From assembly GCA_012845835.1 (NCBI GenBank), contig JABAKD010000023.1, positions 5,810,137 through 5,874,136 on the forward strand: a stretch of DNA of 64,000 nucleotides, read 5' to 3'. The position numbers and the translations under genes were made by a program. The stretch comes from Undaria pinnatifida (Eukaryota; Sar; Phaeophyceae; Laminariales; Alariaceae). Below the pieces are notes generated by a model, which saw nothing but the letters and a program-made list of their open reading frames with translations, was not told the origin of the DNA and made no database searches. Within the stretch, counting starts at the first letter, position 1; the number at the start of each line of letters is the position of its first letter. Below are positions 31,401-46,400 of the stretch, piece after piece.

Positions 31401-34400
31401 CTATATCGTAGCATGCGTCCCAGGGGGGGCTTAATATATCACACCCGAAACATGACTTCGAAGCCGTTCGTTCGCCCAACTCGACGGACACACGTCTATT
31501 CCCTGTACGTGGTATAATCTTCCAACTCAAGCTGTATTCGTAAAATTTATCAGACTAACCCGTGTTTGTTTCTCAGTTGAGGAGCTCAAGCGGGGCCCGA
31601 AACGTTTTGGCCCAAAACCGTACAGCCCCTACCCGTCGGATGACTCCGGGGCTAAAAAACTTCGTGGTCGTTATTCTGAAAGAAATCTAGACAGTGGCCG
31701 TGTGCTTCTTCTGTGTCCGCAATTACCGTGCGTTTCGTAAGTTGCAGAGAGCAATCCATACAGCAACCGCTGTAGTCAAAGGCCACGAGTTGGTTAGCGG
31801 TGGGAACGGGTGGACTTTACCCTGTCTTGAGCGGATACCCGCAGCAATCCTTGCTCAGTTTTCACGTCGTGAAAAAAATTGCTTGTGCACCTTCTTCCTC
31901 TCGTGTTCTTTAGGTGAAAGAGCGTAGTGTTTTCCGGCCTATTATTGATTTCATCTTGGTTCTCGGATCTTCCTAAGGCTCCAGCACCTTCCGTATCACC
32001 ACGTCCCCACGGACTCCATGTCCCACGTTCGGATGTTTGACGAGAGTTTGTGTGATGAAAACAAGCAACATCAACAACAAACGTGCAGCACGGAATGCGT
32101 TTGTTTCCCGTAGCGTCTTAATACTCCGAAAATTCTCCGGTTGCAACACGATACTCCTTGACGGGTGGTACGATGGGCGTAGGGGTATATGTTTGTTTCG
32201 GACCAGAACCTTTTTTGAGTCACGACGGTATCTTCCTTCTTTTTCTCCAAAAAATGGCGTATTTTCCTACGGAGGCCCGGGGATTGGGGTAGCACAAGCT
32301 TAGCTACCCCCCCCAGGGGTCAAACAAACAAAAAAAACACTTTTCTTTTTTTTTCATTCCGTGTTCACTTAGTGCGACAATCGTTCCCAAGAGGCATGCC
32401 CTCACATCAAGGCGAACAACGTAGCATCATGTCATATAGCATCCCTCGTACAACATGTACGGCATAATATACTTTTTCGACGGTGGCGACAACGGCGTAC
32501 ACATGTGTACAGACGCAGGTAGCAGACGAGGTGTCAACATCAGGCGCCGTCAATCGTTGGTCGAGATAGTCACAAGTGCTACCGAGATAGTGCCGGTCGG
32601 TGCCGCGTAGTACCGCCGTAAGGGTCACGAATAATGCATGCCTCGTCAGAATAAGGCACCCAAGTCGCCCCAGCGGCAACGTTACAACACACCCAACGCA
32701 ACGGCTCGCAGTGTTCTAGTGCTGTTCTTGTAGCTCCGGTGAAAGGAGAAGTGCTCCTCTGTTGTCGGAAGCTATCCTGAAGCTCCTGAAGTTCGACCAT
32801 CCTAAAGCTCCTGATGGATCATAGGTAAAGTCCATTTTTCGCGCAGGTGTTCTGAATTATGAGTTCCGCTTCGGTTGTGCTTTGAGCAGTGATCTGGATT
32901 CGGATTTAATGGACGACTATCGGAGCATTAAACATGGTATCTCATCGCTAGAAACTAGCGACATGCGGGAGGTGCTATACTGCTACTGTGTAGTGCCACG
33001 ATTCGCATGTGCGGGGAAGGATTTTGTGCTATAACTCGGCCGCCAGGCACGGCGCTGATAATAATATACTGGTGGTACCCTCGTGGTGCGACATGGTACC
33101 AGATACAACGCAGGTGCAAGTTTGATACCGGATACCAGGAACCAGATAAAAAAGGGGCTCAAGGCTTCACCGCACCTACAGGTAACAGTTGTCCACGCGC
33201 CGCGCGATGAAACGTGGTGCCGATCTCCCGGCTTTTTTCGGGGCCTTCTGCTCCATCTAGGGACGAGCTCACACAAAAACCGCTTCTTTGTACCACCCGA
33301 TACGGCTTAAGTCGCCGTCACTACGCGGCTGTGACCAGTAGGTCGCCTCCCATTTACTTACAGTCCTATGGAAGGCCTTCCATCTAGCAGGGACGGGGTG
33401 GGCGGCTTTCTTCCGTCCCCTGTTTCCGGGTTCTACAGGATTCAGTGTGTTGGGTTTAATGTTGTAATTAGTGTGTGTTCGGTTTTATATATGATTTATT
33501 GTGTGTTCAATTTCTTCAAGTATCTTGTGCTATTGTTCGGTTTTTTGAGGAGTATGTGCGTTCGGCTTTATATAGGATTTGGTGCTTTTTTGTTTTTAAA
33601 TAGGGTTTAGTGTAAGTGTGTTTTTTATATAAGATTTAGCGTGTTATCGGTTTCATATCTAGGATTTAGTGTTTGTTCGGCTTCATATAGGTTTTATTCA
33701 GGATTTAGTGTATGTTCGCTTTTACATAGCATTTAATGCGTATGCTCGATTTTTCAAGGAGTCTGTATATATATGCGTTCGGTTTTATATACTATTTAGT
33801 GTGTTCGTTCTTAAATAGGATTTAGTGTAAGTGTTATTTTTCATGTATGGTTTAGTGCGTTTTCGGTTTCATATAGCATTTAGTATCGCGGTTAGGGTAA
33901 GGAACGGTGTTATTAATACTGTATGTACCCCCCCCTGTCGGAAGGCCGGCAGTTGAATAATTTGACGTGATGAGGTGTCGGATTCCCTTTTTTTCGGCTC
34001 CCCTGTATTTTTGTATTTTTCCATACTTTCGTCAGCGCGTTCATCCGGCTGCACTCTTAGCTACTGCCGTAACTCAACACCGCCCGTGGTATACTGCTGC
34101 ACTGCTGTACTGCTGCTGTCTGTGCTGTACTAAATATGTGTGTGTGTGTGTGTGTGTTCTTCACATTAAACCGTTCTTCTACTCGTCGACATCCAGCACA
34201 CCCAGTGTCCGTACTGATTCTTCACCCTAGAATGATCAGCTCTGTGGTCACAAGCCACGACACAGAGATAATGCATCGTAATGCATTCGACAACGCAATG
34301 TCATGCCCTAGTACTGGGTACGACAGGCACAACATACATACGTCAGCAACAGAAATACATTGGAAGAGAGAAATACGAAATAAACAAAAACAAAAACAAA

Positions 34401-37400
34401 AACAAAAACAAAAAACAAAAAACAAAATACGAAAACAAATAAAAACAAAGATAAAAATAAAACAAAAAATGAAACAAAATGAAGGGGAAATCGAAGAAAC
34501 AACCCAACGGCAAAGGAGAGCCAAAGCTCGGAAAAAAAACATAATAAAATGAAATAAAATAAAGTAAAGTAAAACCAAAATAAGATAATCCGAACACGAG
34601 CCAAAAACCTGGACACGCAAGGAGGGAACAAAGGGGGAAAAAAAATACCCCAGAGAAAGACGAAAAGTGCTATGTACCTACTAGTCGGCCTGGTACCTTG
34701 CTACCCTGTCTGCCATCTCCTTCCTGCCTTCGTCCACCGCGGTCTCCCTTCTATTCCTCCTGTTGCCCCCCCTGCCCCCATTCCCTTGGACGGCTTTCCT
34801 TCTACTCCTCCTGTTTCCCCCCCTCCCCCCTTTGTGTTCTTCTCATTAAACCAAAATACCTTGTAAAAGAGAGAAACAACGAAAGAAACCAAGACAAAAT
34901 AAATAAATAAATAAATAAAAAGTACGTCTGTGCTGTAGTACCTGTTTTGGGCTGAGATAAAGAAATCTTCAAGTGGGGAGCCTAAGCATAGATTACTCGA
35001 CACATTACTTTATACCTCCGGTGACACCGTTTGTCATCGTATATATACCAGGCATTCATCTATCTGCGCATACGACGAGGCCATGGATATCAAAAAGGGT
35101 GTGAACCGCCCTATGATACTGTAGTAGTACTGTGCGTATTCACGTCAAACCGATTGACGTCGAAGGCCCTTAGGACAGCCAGAGTCTGTGCCGCCGACGT
35201 CTCCTGGGGACACGAGCTCTGTGCAGGTTTTGCAAACTTCAGCAAACGGTCATTTGGCCATGCAACGAACCGCAACGAACACACGGGCTAGAAACATGCA
35301 AGTCAGCGCACTAGACCGCTGTTTTCAACAACAACGAAAAAAATAGAGGAAAACTACAAGAATAATTTACAGGGATAGAAGCCCTAGCGACCCATACAGT
35401 TTTTCGTCTGCATCACTGTCCTTGGGTTGTCGGCAATGATCTCCCCCCGACGGCTAGGACATGTCTCGGCATTAGACCGGGAGCTTTCTGCTCGCTGTGT
35501 CGCCCGCTCTCTCTACCCATTCCCCGTAGCCTGGCCGAAACGCTCCTGATTCCCGGGCCGGCGGTATAGACAGACCTTTCTGGAGTTTGGTGTGCGGCAG
35601 TACCTTACATGTCGCCAGTTGGAGTACAATATACACCGTATCCAAAAATAGAAGCAATATTTAAATAAAAAACGTAGATGGTGGTCACCATCATGACCTT
35701 TGAACGCCCTTCGGGTTTAGGGTTCCGCCATTGAGCGCACACCATCCAAGTTGGCGCTCGGCATAATCGCCTGTATTCCCCTTGTCAGCTCGTCATGATG
35801 CTCGCAGAATGTGGAAACGTTTGGATAAGTGAGAAATTTCAAGTTTCGGATGATGTTAGACACCAATTCGGAAATTTTTTGTGTATAGCTTTCCTTGTGG
35901 AGGGAACAAAGTTTGCGTACCTCCACATGACGCCTGGTAACATCTTTGGTTTTAAGGTTCGGATGTGGCTGAAAGAGAAGTGGCCGCCGCCTGGGGAGCG
36001 AGTGTGCGCCGCGCGTCATACCTTGTAATACAGTATGGGATGTCTGAAGCTGCAGTATAGTTCCGTAGCTCGACTGTTCGCGTGAATCAGTAGTCTGCAC
36101 CGTACTGTGCACTAATGATGGATAATGGTGTACGTAGTCATTGTTCGCGAAATCACAACCCAGGTAGCTTTAACCGAATATCACGGCCTACCGTGCACTG
36201 TAGATTGCACGTATTCCGCATGTACATTTTCGAAAAACTAATCCTAGCTGTATTTATCTTTTTTCTGTTTCTTTCGTGTGTCTTCTTGATCAAAATTTAA
36301 CAGCTGCCGTTACCGAGGTGACCGATGTAACCGTTTCCGCCAATGCATGGGACACCAGGACAGCCGGCTATGGCTGCGCTCCAGTCGGCTGCGTTCCAGC
36401 CAACGTGCTCAACGCTTCCATCGCAGACGAGTCGCGCTGGTCGTGCAGGTCATCAAGCTTGGGCGTTGACACTTGCGAGTTGACATTCGTTTTCAGTGAA
36501 CCCACGGATATCTTCGAGGTAAGGATGGCCATGTGGAAGGGAAACCAGCGCAACCGCACGGTCAGCTTTTGGGTGGACGGTGTTCTGACGACCACGGTCG
36601 AGACGAGCGCGGATACGCTCGAATACGAGGCCTACCCTTTGTCCGCCAACCAAGCCAGCACCATTGTGCTGCAGGACGCCGGAGGAGACCCATTGGCTTG
36701 GCTCAGCATCACGGGGGTAAGACGTTTAGAAGGCTGCCGCCCCTAGGGTTTCACCGGCACAAACGCACACGTTGCTCGATCGGTTCGGCCTGTAAACAGC
36801 CGAAATGTTCTGTCTTAGGTGTGCCTCTGCCATCAAACACACGCCAAGCCGACACTAAACCATTAGGATCGCGGAACCTTGGCACGCGAACAATCCAGCG
36901 GTCTCCTTGATTGGATAGCTCATTTACATTCTACGTTTTGCCTTGCATTGTCCACGCATTGACCCAAACGGCCCCAGGTTCAGCTGATGACGGACTACGA
37001 TGCCGACGTATCTTCGCCTGGTGTCGTCCCAACTAGCGGCGACTACGTTGGGTGCTACAACGACCTTGTCGGCGACCGTATCCTTACCACCGTGTTCACC
37101 GACGACGCGTTGACACCGGCTGTGAGTATATCATCGAAACATATGTGTTGCATCTGTTCACGACAAGTTGTCATTCTCCGCGTGCCAAGGACAAGAAATA
37201 ATGTTTTTCGATTTCCCCCCGTGAAAGGATGGCATGAGTCCCTCCTTCTCGGAAACAAATAGTACACTCTCCGTCCTCCGTGGCAAGCTCACTAACCTCT
37301 TGCGCCAGGACCATGTTGCGCAACCTCTATGGTCTCCACTTGAAATTTTCCATGCAATGCACAATGCGTACACCATTAAACCTTCGAAAGGAGTAACGTC

Positions 37401-40400
37401 AAGTTGCGCGTAATTTTCGGGTGGCGTAGCCTCGAGTACGATAACGGGGAGATATCCCCTTCTCCTTGCGCGATACTTGGTGCACTTCCAAGTTGGATGG
37501 TGCACGCCAACATGGAGTGAAAGGCGGTGCGTACCCCATGTAACGAGCTCTTGTCTGTACGGGTGCACATCAGATGCCGAGACCTGGACCCTATGTGGCG
37601 GTGTTGTCTCGTCTCCTGCGTTACACATAGATTCGGCAATATTCGGGTCAAAATCTTCACACAGTGTGACCCAAAGCATCCCCACTATCAAGTCTCTTGC
37701 GACAAGGGAAATTTCTATTTCCTACACGAGCGTGCGAAGCGTTTGGGTTGCAATACAGTCCAGCACTGGCCAGCGGTGGTGGATATGGTGAAACCGATGG
37801 ATTGTGTATATGAGTCCCGAGCGGGAGTCTTCAGGGATGTCGATCAAGTCCATGTTTCTGTGAGCTGAGAGGTACATTGTTCGAATCCAGTCATACAGAG
37901 CTAGGAAACGTATACCTGGTATAGTTTAAGATGCTCGATTGTGTGATATTCCCCTCAGGGCTACGTGAAGCGTTGACCACCTCTTAACTGTTTTCTCCTT
38001 TGGTTCCTGTACAAGATTTGTGAGGCGGCCTGCGCGGAATCGAGCAAGTACTACTACGGCCTGCAGCAAGGCAATGAGTGAGTGTCACAGTCACCATCCA
38101 TGACAAGAACGGCTGATTTGATTTTTTCATTTGCAAAGTTCGACGCAGAAGGGCGCGCCTCCTCTGCCTCGTGCTTGTTCAGTCATCGACGGAGGCATAC
38201 ATTTGATACATTCAACCGTCTTGTAGACAAAGCTGACCAAGATGCCCGGTGTGCTCATGGTCCGTGTTGTCGTGAGTACCGTGGAAGGTGTTTTTTATGC
38301 TCTTCTTTTTCATTTCAGTCAAATGTCCGTGCTACTGTCTTCCATTGGCAAAAGGGCCTTGGTATAGCATAACCTAGTTCACGTATGTCACCGCATCTGC
38401 CGTAGGCGTGCAATGATGTGTTCTCAGGACGAGTTCTACAACATAATGTGTGCAACACTTTTTTTTCTGAGGATCCCAACTTTGGGAGCTTAAGACCTCT
38501 CCCGAAAGCTTATATGGAGGAAAATCAAAAATGCTACCGAATGAAAAACCCCATAGCCTAGGTACACGACGATGATCATGCAAATATTTGGGGGTTTTCC
38601 GAAGACTTTGGGTGAAGGGGCCGCGTCATTCAGAAAACGTTTCACCCGAAGAGTGCTACCTCTATTGTAACACGCGTCCCAGGCCCCCTCACTCGACGAG
38701 GTCTGAACCAATACGCAAACTTTCGCCTTGAGACTAGACTATAATAGTAAGCGGCAACTTTAGTTGCAACGTCACAACGAAGACTGCGTACGAGTAGTTC
38801 CGCACAGCAGTACGTCCGATGAGTAGGAGTAGTTATTCGTTCTGTCTGGTCGGCCATACCGTGCTACCAGGTACGACTAAATCATGCACGCTGTTGTCTC
38901 GATACGTTGATTCCACTAGCGCACCGTGTTCTGTGCTCGCTGGTACAGGTGCTGGTGCGCCGGATGTGACATCACAGAGCTGGAGACCAACACAGACTAC
39001 GACCGACATGGCGAGGGAAGCTGCTCCACTCCATGCTCGGGCGACTCCACCTCTACGTGCGGGGGAGACTTTGCTGTCAGTCTATACCAAACTACCACGT
39101 GCCGTGAGTTACGGGATTTATTTGCTGGTGTCTTCACGGAACCTGCGTCCGTCGGATTACATGACGTAAGGGTATGCGCTAGAGCGGTCTATTGTAGTGA
39201 GATGTATAAACCGGCATTCGGACCCTCCCTGCCATAATCGCGGTATGATAGAAATTACCGCAGTACATTTTCTGCAGCTCCTCCCAAGCGACTGTTGCAT
39301 AGTCTATACCCCGCCCAACAGCCTACCATGGTTGGCGTAAGACGTTGAGCTATTATTACGAGCGATTCAGTCCCATGGGCCAGATGTTATTAAATTCCTC
39401 ATTTATTATTCATGTACTATGGTCTGTCCTGGCCAATTTTAGGACGCTTTCACCCCATCACTTGCAAATTAATTCCGAGTAACTGGCGTACCCCCTGGCC
39501 CGGGTAAAAGCACGGTCGGAAAGCTCTGTTCCAGGCGGAGGTTTCAATCCGAGCAGATTTTCTTGTTCTATTTTCGCAATCGGCGAGAAAATCGCGATTT
39601 CATCCACGTTTGCTGGGATTTTCCATGGTTATATTGGGTATACTAGAGCGTGAGGCCATTTTTTGTTACACCGGTTATTAAAACAGATATCGCCGAGGTA
39701 CTCACAGCAAACAGACCAATGTCTGGATTGGCCGGTTACTTATCGAGAAAGGAGCGTAAAATATGCTCCAGACAGTGTAGGGGTATTTTTTTTTTGTGGA
39801 GAATTGGGGGCTAATATATTGTGAAGAACTCGCCGAATTCGGGTGGATTGGACCTGCCCCCATTTTAGCCCGCTGAAGTTTCCGCGCTGGTGTGCACACA
39901 CCACCCGCAACACACCGGGAGGCTGTGTTGGTTGGTATTTACTGGTGAGGCTATATCTAGGTGGTCTTGATGATCTAGTGCATCTGCATGTGATTACGGG
40001 CCGGCGGTGCGCGGTTCGGGGGTAATTTTTTTATACCTGAGGCAATATTGTGCCGTTTCGGGGTGATCTCGGGGTGTTTTTCCAAGACATGGCCAAATTC
40101 ATGAAAAAACAATAGGAAAGATACCTGATCTCGATTATCCCGACCCCGCCATTCGTGCCATTTTTGGTTTCACGTGTCATCTCCAAAAAATTTTCAGCGA
40201 GGGCAAGGGGGGTTCACATGCCTTGATATAATTTTCCCGGGCGGACCATAGTATTGTATCGCATCCATAGATATCCGTTCATTCCTCGGATGAGGAGTGC
40301 GGTGAGTGAAAGACGGCAAGGCTCGCACCCGCAAAATATGCGGTACCATATAGTTCAGACGAAATGTACAGATCACGCCTGCTTTGGTTCCTACAGTACG

Positions 40401-43400
40401 TGTTGTTATTCCGATCGTGTAACGGAATGATCGACGGCGAGCGGGGTGAATGCGCTCCATTCGTTTTGATTTGTCACCGAAGGATGTGCAGCCAAAATAT
40501 CTGTCTGATGCCCATGACGCGTTAGTAGCGTATCCTGCGATCGTTCGTCGTAGTCTGGTACCAGCGTCGGATAATCCTGAACGGCTGGAGAGTTGAATCA
40601 ATACAGCAGTAGTATGTCAAATCCTATGTTCTTTAGATTCGCATGTTGGTTACGCGATGTAGCAACTCGGGCTCCGGGGCCGATATCCTCGCAGCACAAC
40701 GAAGGACTGTACGGATGTGCTACCCTTGGGGGGTGCGTGTGTGACAACACGACTGCATGACATTGCGACATTCTAATCTTTGCCGTTGTCACTTTCAACC
40801 TCTGCCCTCGTTTTTTCGGTTTTCTGTTTTAATTACCCGGTGCCAGGCGCCACGCCAGCACCTACTCCTGCGATCATAGCCTCAGGTATGGAGACGCGTG
40901 ATACGATATAGATGGCATTTTTTTTGTCGGAAATGGAGTCTGACTCACGCGGCTCCTTAACCAGAGATCGTAGGAAGCAGGTCGTTTTTTTTTGTGGTAC
41001 GACTCTCGTCGTGAGCGTAGGCCCTGGTAGATTCTTTTTTTTTTTTTTCTGGTAGCAGTTCTATTTTTGCTCCAAATTTGGTTTTCGCGGGAGGTCTCTT
41101 AAGCTCCCCCCAAATTGAAAAAAAAAAAAAAAATTGAGGATACCTCAGGAAAAAAAGGGTGGTGAATCTCTATCGTGCCGCGGGTTGACAGTATCCTCGC
41201 ACTTTCACAAAACGTGTGACTTAGATGTGACTGAAAACTTTGAACCCCAGGCCTACTTTCTTGTGCAGCCATTCCGGAACACTTCGTTTTTTAAATCGTT
41301 GGGATTCCATCATCGCCTATTACGGGGCAGTAATGAGAGAACCAACTATGGCTCGTAGCAAAAACAGGGGAATGCATACCTTTTTGTGTCTACCGTGGGT
41401 CATCAAAATACCGTGCTACGATAGAGGTAGTCTAGATACTTTTAGTGCGAAATGATTTGTGAACGACGCGGCTTCCTTAACCCGCGAAATCGTCGGAAAT
41501 GGGCTTTTTTTATGACTCTTGTCGTGGAACCAGGCCATGAATTTTTTTCATCCTGTTGTAGCAGTTTTTATTTCTCGCTAAAATCAGTCTCTGGGAGAGG
41601 CTTTCAGCTCTGAAAATAAGGGGTAGTATTTTAGAAAAATAGTGGTGAACTTCCACAGGTATAGATTAGTAGCACGCGTCGGTTTTTCGCAATAGAACCA
41701 ACCCAGGGAACTCGTTGATGTAGATACCCGGGCGGAAACATCCCCACAACGTATCTCGTACGAGTGAAGTGTCCCTTGAGGGTTGCGAAGACAAAACGAC
41801 TGAGCTCCCAACTGTAGATTTTTACCTGTAATACCCTACTGTCAAGCGTGTTCGTGTTTCATCGGTACACCCTCGTGATGGTGATGCCCCGTACAACAGA
41901 GTGTCCAAGCGGGTCTACCCAGGCGGCTCTAGAAATTACCGCAACGTGGGTCAACAGCTATGGACTCGGCCTTCACGTCATTGAACCTGGAGGAACGGAA
42001 GTGAACGACTACAACACGCTGGGCGTGAGTAATCGAACAATTATTGAGTGGGTCGACCGTTTTCGAGTGACTCCTCTAAGCCTTGGTGGGGGAAAAGGTG
42101 ATGAGCGCGTATGACGATGGAGAGATTACTGTATATTAGAGATGATACTTGTCAGCAACCATGATGTCCTTACTTGATAACACTTGAAGTCATCTGGTAT
42201 ACATTGCGAGTTGCTACAGTACCTTTTTGCCTGATGGTAGTTGTCGTTTATCGACACAGAAGTATTTAACAAGCAGGTCTCCGAGCAGTAATATCTTGGG
42301 ATATATTATGAACAGCAGTTTATATGCTAATGATATCCAATACCTGGTGCATGCAGTACGTACTGGTACATTGAGAGGGGCGGTCTTCAATATCCCTCCG
42401 TAATAGGTAGCACATAGGGTCATAAGTCCACTACAAGTAGATGATGCTAAAAGTAACAATATCGGCTACATTGGGCCATGATGACATAGCCTGAAATACG
42501 AGATGTTGTACATAAACAAGACTGTAGGGTCTCGTATTAGAGTCTGGATTTCTTGGGGTCGTAGCTTGCCTATTGGGCTTTTGTCCGTGCCGGATTCTTA
42601 GGGAATTTTGTCTTTGAGCTACGAGCGGCCCATCACGCGCACCGTCCTCATGTGGTCACCGCATCTCCACATCTAAACTTTTCTCGACATCAACATTCAT
42701 CTGCTGACCAAGGCAAGTCAGTCATCAACAACGGCTTGGGGTCGCTGAACAACATGATCTTCTCTTATGTACCTAAAGCTCTTCTCCTACAGGCTCGACT
42801 AACCGGGGCCTGCGTTTCGTTCCAAACTCACTCGTATAGGCTGTGTCTTCATCGCGTCATCTGAAAGCGAACCTACGAGCTCAGACCAGCTAAGATCTGA
42901 TGCACGCCACGTGCCATATCATATATAAAAAGTTTTTTGCGGGCCTCGACCAAGAAGAACCAACCAGTGACATGTCGTTTCCAACTCTTCAAAACGCTGG
43001 CGCGTTTTTTTTTTTTCCTCCGAAAAATACCAGCGTTAACCTTAAGTGCTTCCAATAGCTTAATCATGCATTGTTCCGGCACTATGACAGCGGTTTTCTT
43101 CTTCGGCCACCTTATACAGATCTCGTGATATACACAAGTATTGCGGACGTCTTCCCTGCGTTCATACGATCATGTCAACATGTCCAACGTCGAATTACAT
43201 GACTCATTTTTGCCTGTTTATGATCTACAGAAACCTCACACATGTAGTCTAGTGCATTGTTGAACTTGAAGCGGCGGTGATGTTGGCGTGACGCTGCGTT
43301 TGTTATTGTGCCAGCCATCAGAAAATCCCAATGCATTCATCGTCGCCCGGTCAAGTATTGCGAATAATACCCACACATGGTCAAGTTCCACCACGCCAAC

Positions 43401-46400
43401 ACCAGCCTCAGCGATGTGCTCCCCTCGTTGATGCGGTCACGTCAACTTGTCTACTGTTGTTGTGGTTTTTAGTATATTCAGCGCAGTTTGGGCCGAACAT
43501 TCGAAGCTGTGTTTGTGGTAGCAACCAGCTCGTATCGTACCGGGTATAAGATGTGCCTAGCCATTGCGGTGTAAGCCGCACGAAGGGAGCTGAACTGTAA
43601 CATACAAATGACTCCATGGTTTTCTGGTTCCAGTTAACTCCCGCACCCCGCTCCCTCATTCCCGGACACCCACACCCATCGCCCAGACCTGGCGCCACGC
43701 CTACAGTAAGCTCCTATACATTTATTCGACCTAAACCTATTGGAACCCCCCCCCCCCCTTCCCCCCCACTCTCTTTCAACCCCCCACCGCCCGCCGCCCC
43801 CTCAATGATTCCGGCATTCCCTCACCGGTTTTGCGATTCACAGGACATACATGACAAAGTGATGCATTCCTTCCACAGCCTATAGATTTTGTCCTTCTCA
43901 CAAACGGGATGTATAGTCTCCGCGCGTAGATTGATTTTCCCCCCTCCCCCTTTAAATATACACAATAGTTGACCTCGGTTGGCGCCGATTCTGTATAACA
44001 TATTTTATATTGTGGGGTTGACGTTTTGTTGGCAACGACGCTGTACACGTCAATCACTGCGTGGCCTGGAAAACGGGGGTACCGTTGTTTTGTTTTTCAT
44101 TTTTTGGCGGTCACCATGATGGTTGTCGAGGTACTGTGCATCATATTGTGCGGGGTAGAGACACTAACGCCGCACAAGGGGAATGATGGTATTGCGTAGT
44201 GTGATGTAGTCAGGCACCCACTAGGCAGTTACATTGTAATACCCATTGCTGTCTCTGGAGTGGCCACACCTAAAAATAGAGGGACCCATGGGCGTTGTCA
44301 TACGTAGACTAGAAAGTAGGCACAAGGTGCCGAATGCCGTCTTTCGAGCGGTTCGATCGTTGGTACACTCAGCACGAGGCTTGTGGCAAACCCTTGGTAG
44401 CACCAATGTATGGTACATCGCTTGTGTCTTAGCGCCGCGTGCGACAACCGAGGGCATGCACCCGACTTGTTAACACGAGACAACGCGCTCCTTCAACTTG
44501 GGTCCAGGTTCCGCCCCTTACCGCACAATCATTCAAACTCAACACATGCTAATCTCACTGCTATAGACTATGTACGCCGCTAGTAATAACAGGGTAGCGC
44601 TCGTAACGCTAACGACACGCCTTCCCAGACTGTTCTTGTAGGCGTTTGGGACTGTGAGATACAGTGCGGTGTACCCCGTCTAAATCGTCCACAAGATAAA
44701 AACGGACAGTCAAAATGGCTTGTCACGTCTTGTGCATCCTGTACTAAAACGTATATGGTGGCCAATCTCAGATACGAGCGGTATGGAGGCAAGAGCGGTG
44801 AAACTTTTTCTGTTCCGAGGGGATATAGCATGCAGTTCACCCTTCTTGCGACTCGCCGAACACCTCATGGCTTCGCGCTTGGTGCAAGCAATGTCTGCCT
44901 GGTTGGCGAAACAGCGACGTGCTCCGTCCCGGCACAGTAGGGATGCCAGGGTCTACGGTCGAAGGACTACCGCCATGCACAAACGGGTTACCCCCCCCTT
45001 CCCCCGCCTCCCACCCCCGCCCCCCCCGCCCCTAAAAGCTCCGCCTTCCCCTGACCAGTTATACGACATACAGGATATATTGGAGTATAAAATATACTGA
45101 TGCAGTATTTCCACAGCCGTCATTTTTGTTCACCATTAACAACTGATTATCTCGAGGTTCCCCGCACAGATGGATTAACATCACCCTGTTGACCCTGATA
45201 GGAGCTACACTGTAGTTCTAAGGTAAGTCGACGACCTATATCCCTAATGAGGACACACCCAGTTATACTCCCGATCGGAATATCACACACAGCTTTTGCA
45301 AATATGAGTGTCGACCATACCTTCGATCTCACAGCTGGAGTGTATGTTATATTTACAATAAATCTGAACTTCCAGGCAAAGAACAACGCCTTTACAGACG
45401 CATCATCATCGGGAATATTATGCTACTGTACCGTCACCATAGTGGCTTCGGCAACACGTCGCACTCACAGTTCACCTTCAGGGTCGCAACAGACACGTCG
45501 AAAACACGGAGCTTACAGCTGAAACGCACGATTCTATCACTAACGCTCTCGCAGGATGTTGGCCATTATAGTAATGTGCGCGACGGATACGAGTTTGATG
45601 ATCCCGGATCTGAAACCTACTTGAGCCTGAACGGTCTCAATGTCGACGATGACGCCGTACTTGGCGACTACGTTGTCTGGGGAGAAGCGCGTGAGGGCAC
45701 GATATGGTCCATAACGGCGCGGTCGGGGGGAGAGCTACTTTGGATCGCGGGCGGTGTGATCGCCGAATTTGAATCGGCAACGGACAGGTACACCGCCACG
45801 GTGTCCTCCTATGCCGAGAGCGACTGCACCATCGACACCTATGGTGAGTCAGGCCTGGCCAGGCTAAACGTGCAGAGGCCCTTTCTATGCCCGTGCTTTC
45901 ACATGCCTAAATCTACTCGCGCCAGTTCCTACCCTGCGCAACCCCTGGATATGCGCAACCTTCCTTGGCCTACTGAACGTTGCGATTTCACAATGCAAAC
46001 CGGCATGAAAGCGGTGATTTATTGTGCGACAGAAACACAGTACATGTTTTCGGTGCGCGTTTGAGTCACGTTGGAAGCCACTCACGTGAGGGGTCTTTAC
46101 TCTGTCAGGAAAACGATTATACCCCTCTCCCTTTCGTCTCTCGGATCATATAGGCTAGCTTTGCCCAATAAGGGTTAATGAGAATCCGACAAGAGAAAGA
46201 ACGACAGCAAACTGTGTTTATGGTTCTGCCTAAAATCTCCGGGTCGGTGAAAGGGCAGTTACCTCTCCGGATATTTGACGTGATACCCAATCGGTTCGAT
46301 TTTGCCGCATGCATATTGGTTCGCGCGCGCGCCCAGACAAGTGTCCACGAAACTCATACGGCGAGGATGGTCTACCACCCTGTACAGCGTGCACGGAAGG

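Larger units (their letters stand above)
42025..45554. other. Intron 7, 3.5 kb, with R1 copies
   Basis: A partial inverted R1 lies at 43640-43960 and another at 44985-45360 (terminus near 45349). Elsewhere no gene or known repeat was recognised. Confidence 0.5.

Noticed and set aside
34136..34631. Lys/Gln- and Phe-rich ORFs
   Set aside because: They are products of the A-rich tract at 34375-34580.
36115..36300. Hydrophobic ORF just before exon 2 as a signal peptide exon
   Set aside because: It stops in frame at the splice acceptor and its frame does not fit exon 2; the exon at 22393 fits better.
37158..37691. 177-codon minus-strand ORF in intron 3
   Set aside because: No recognised domain, no codon bias visible and overlapping open frames on the plus strand.
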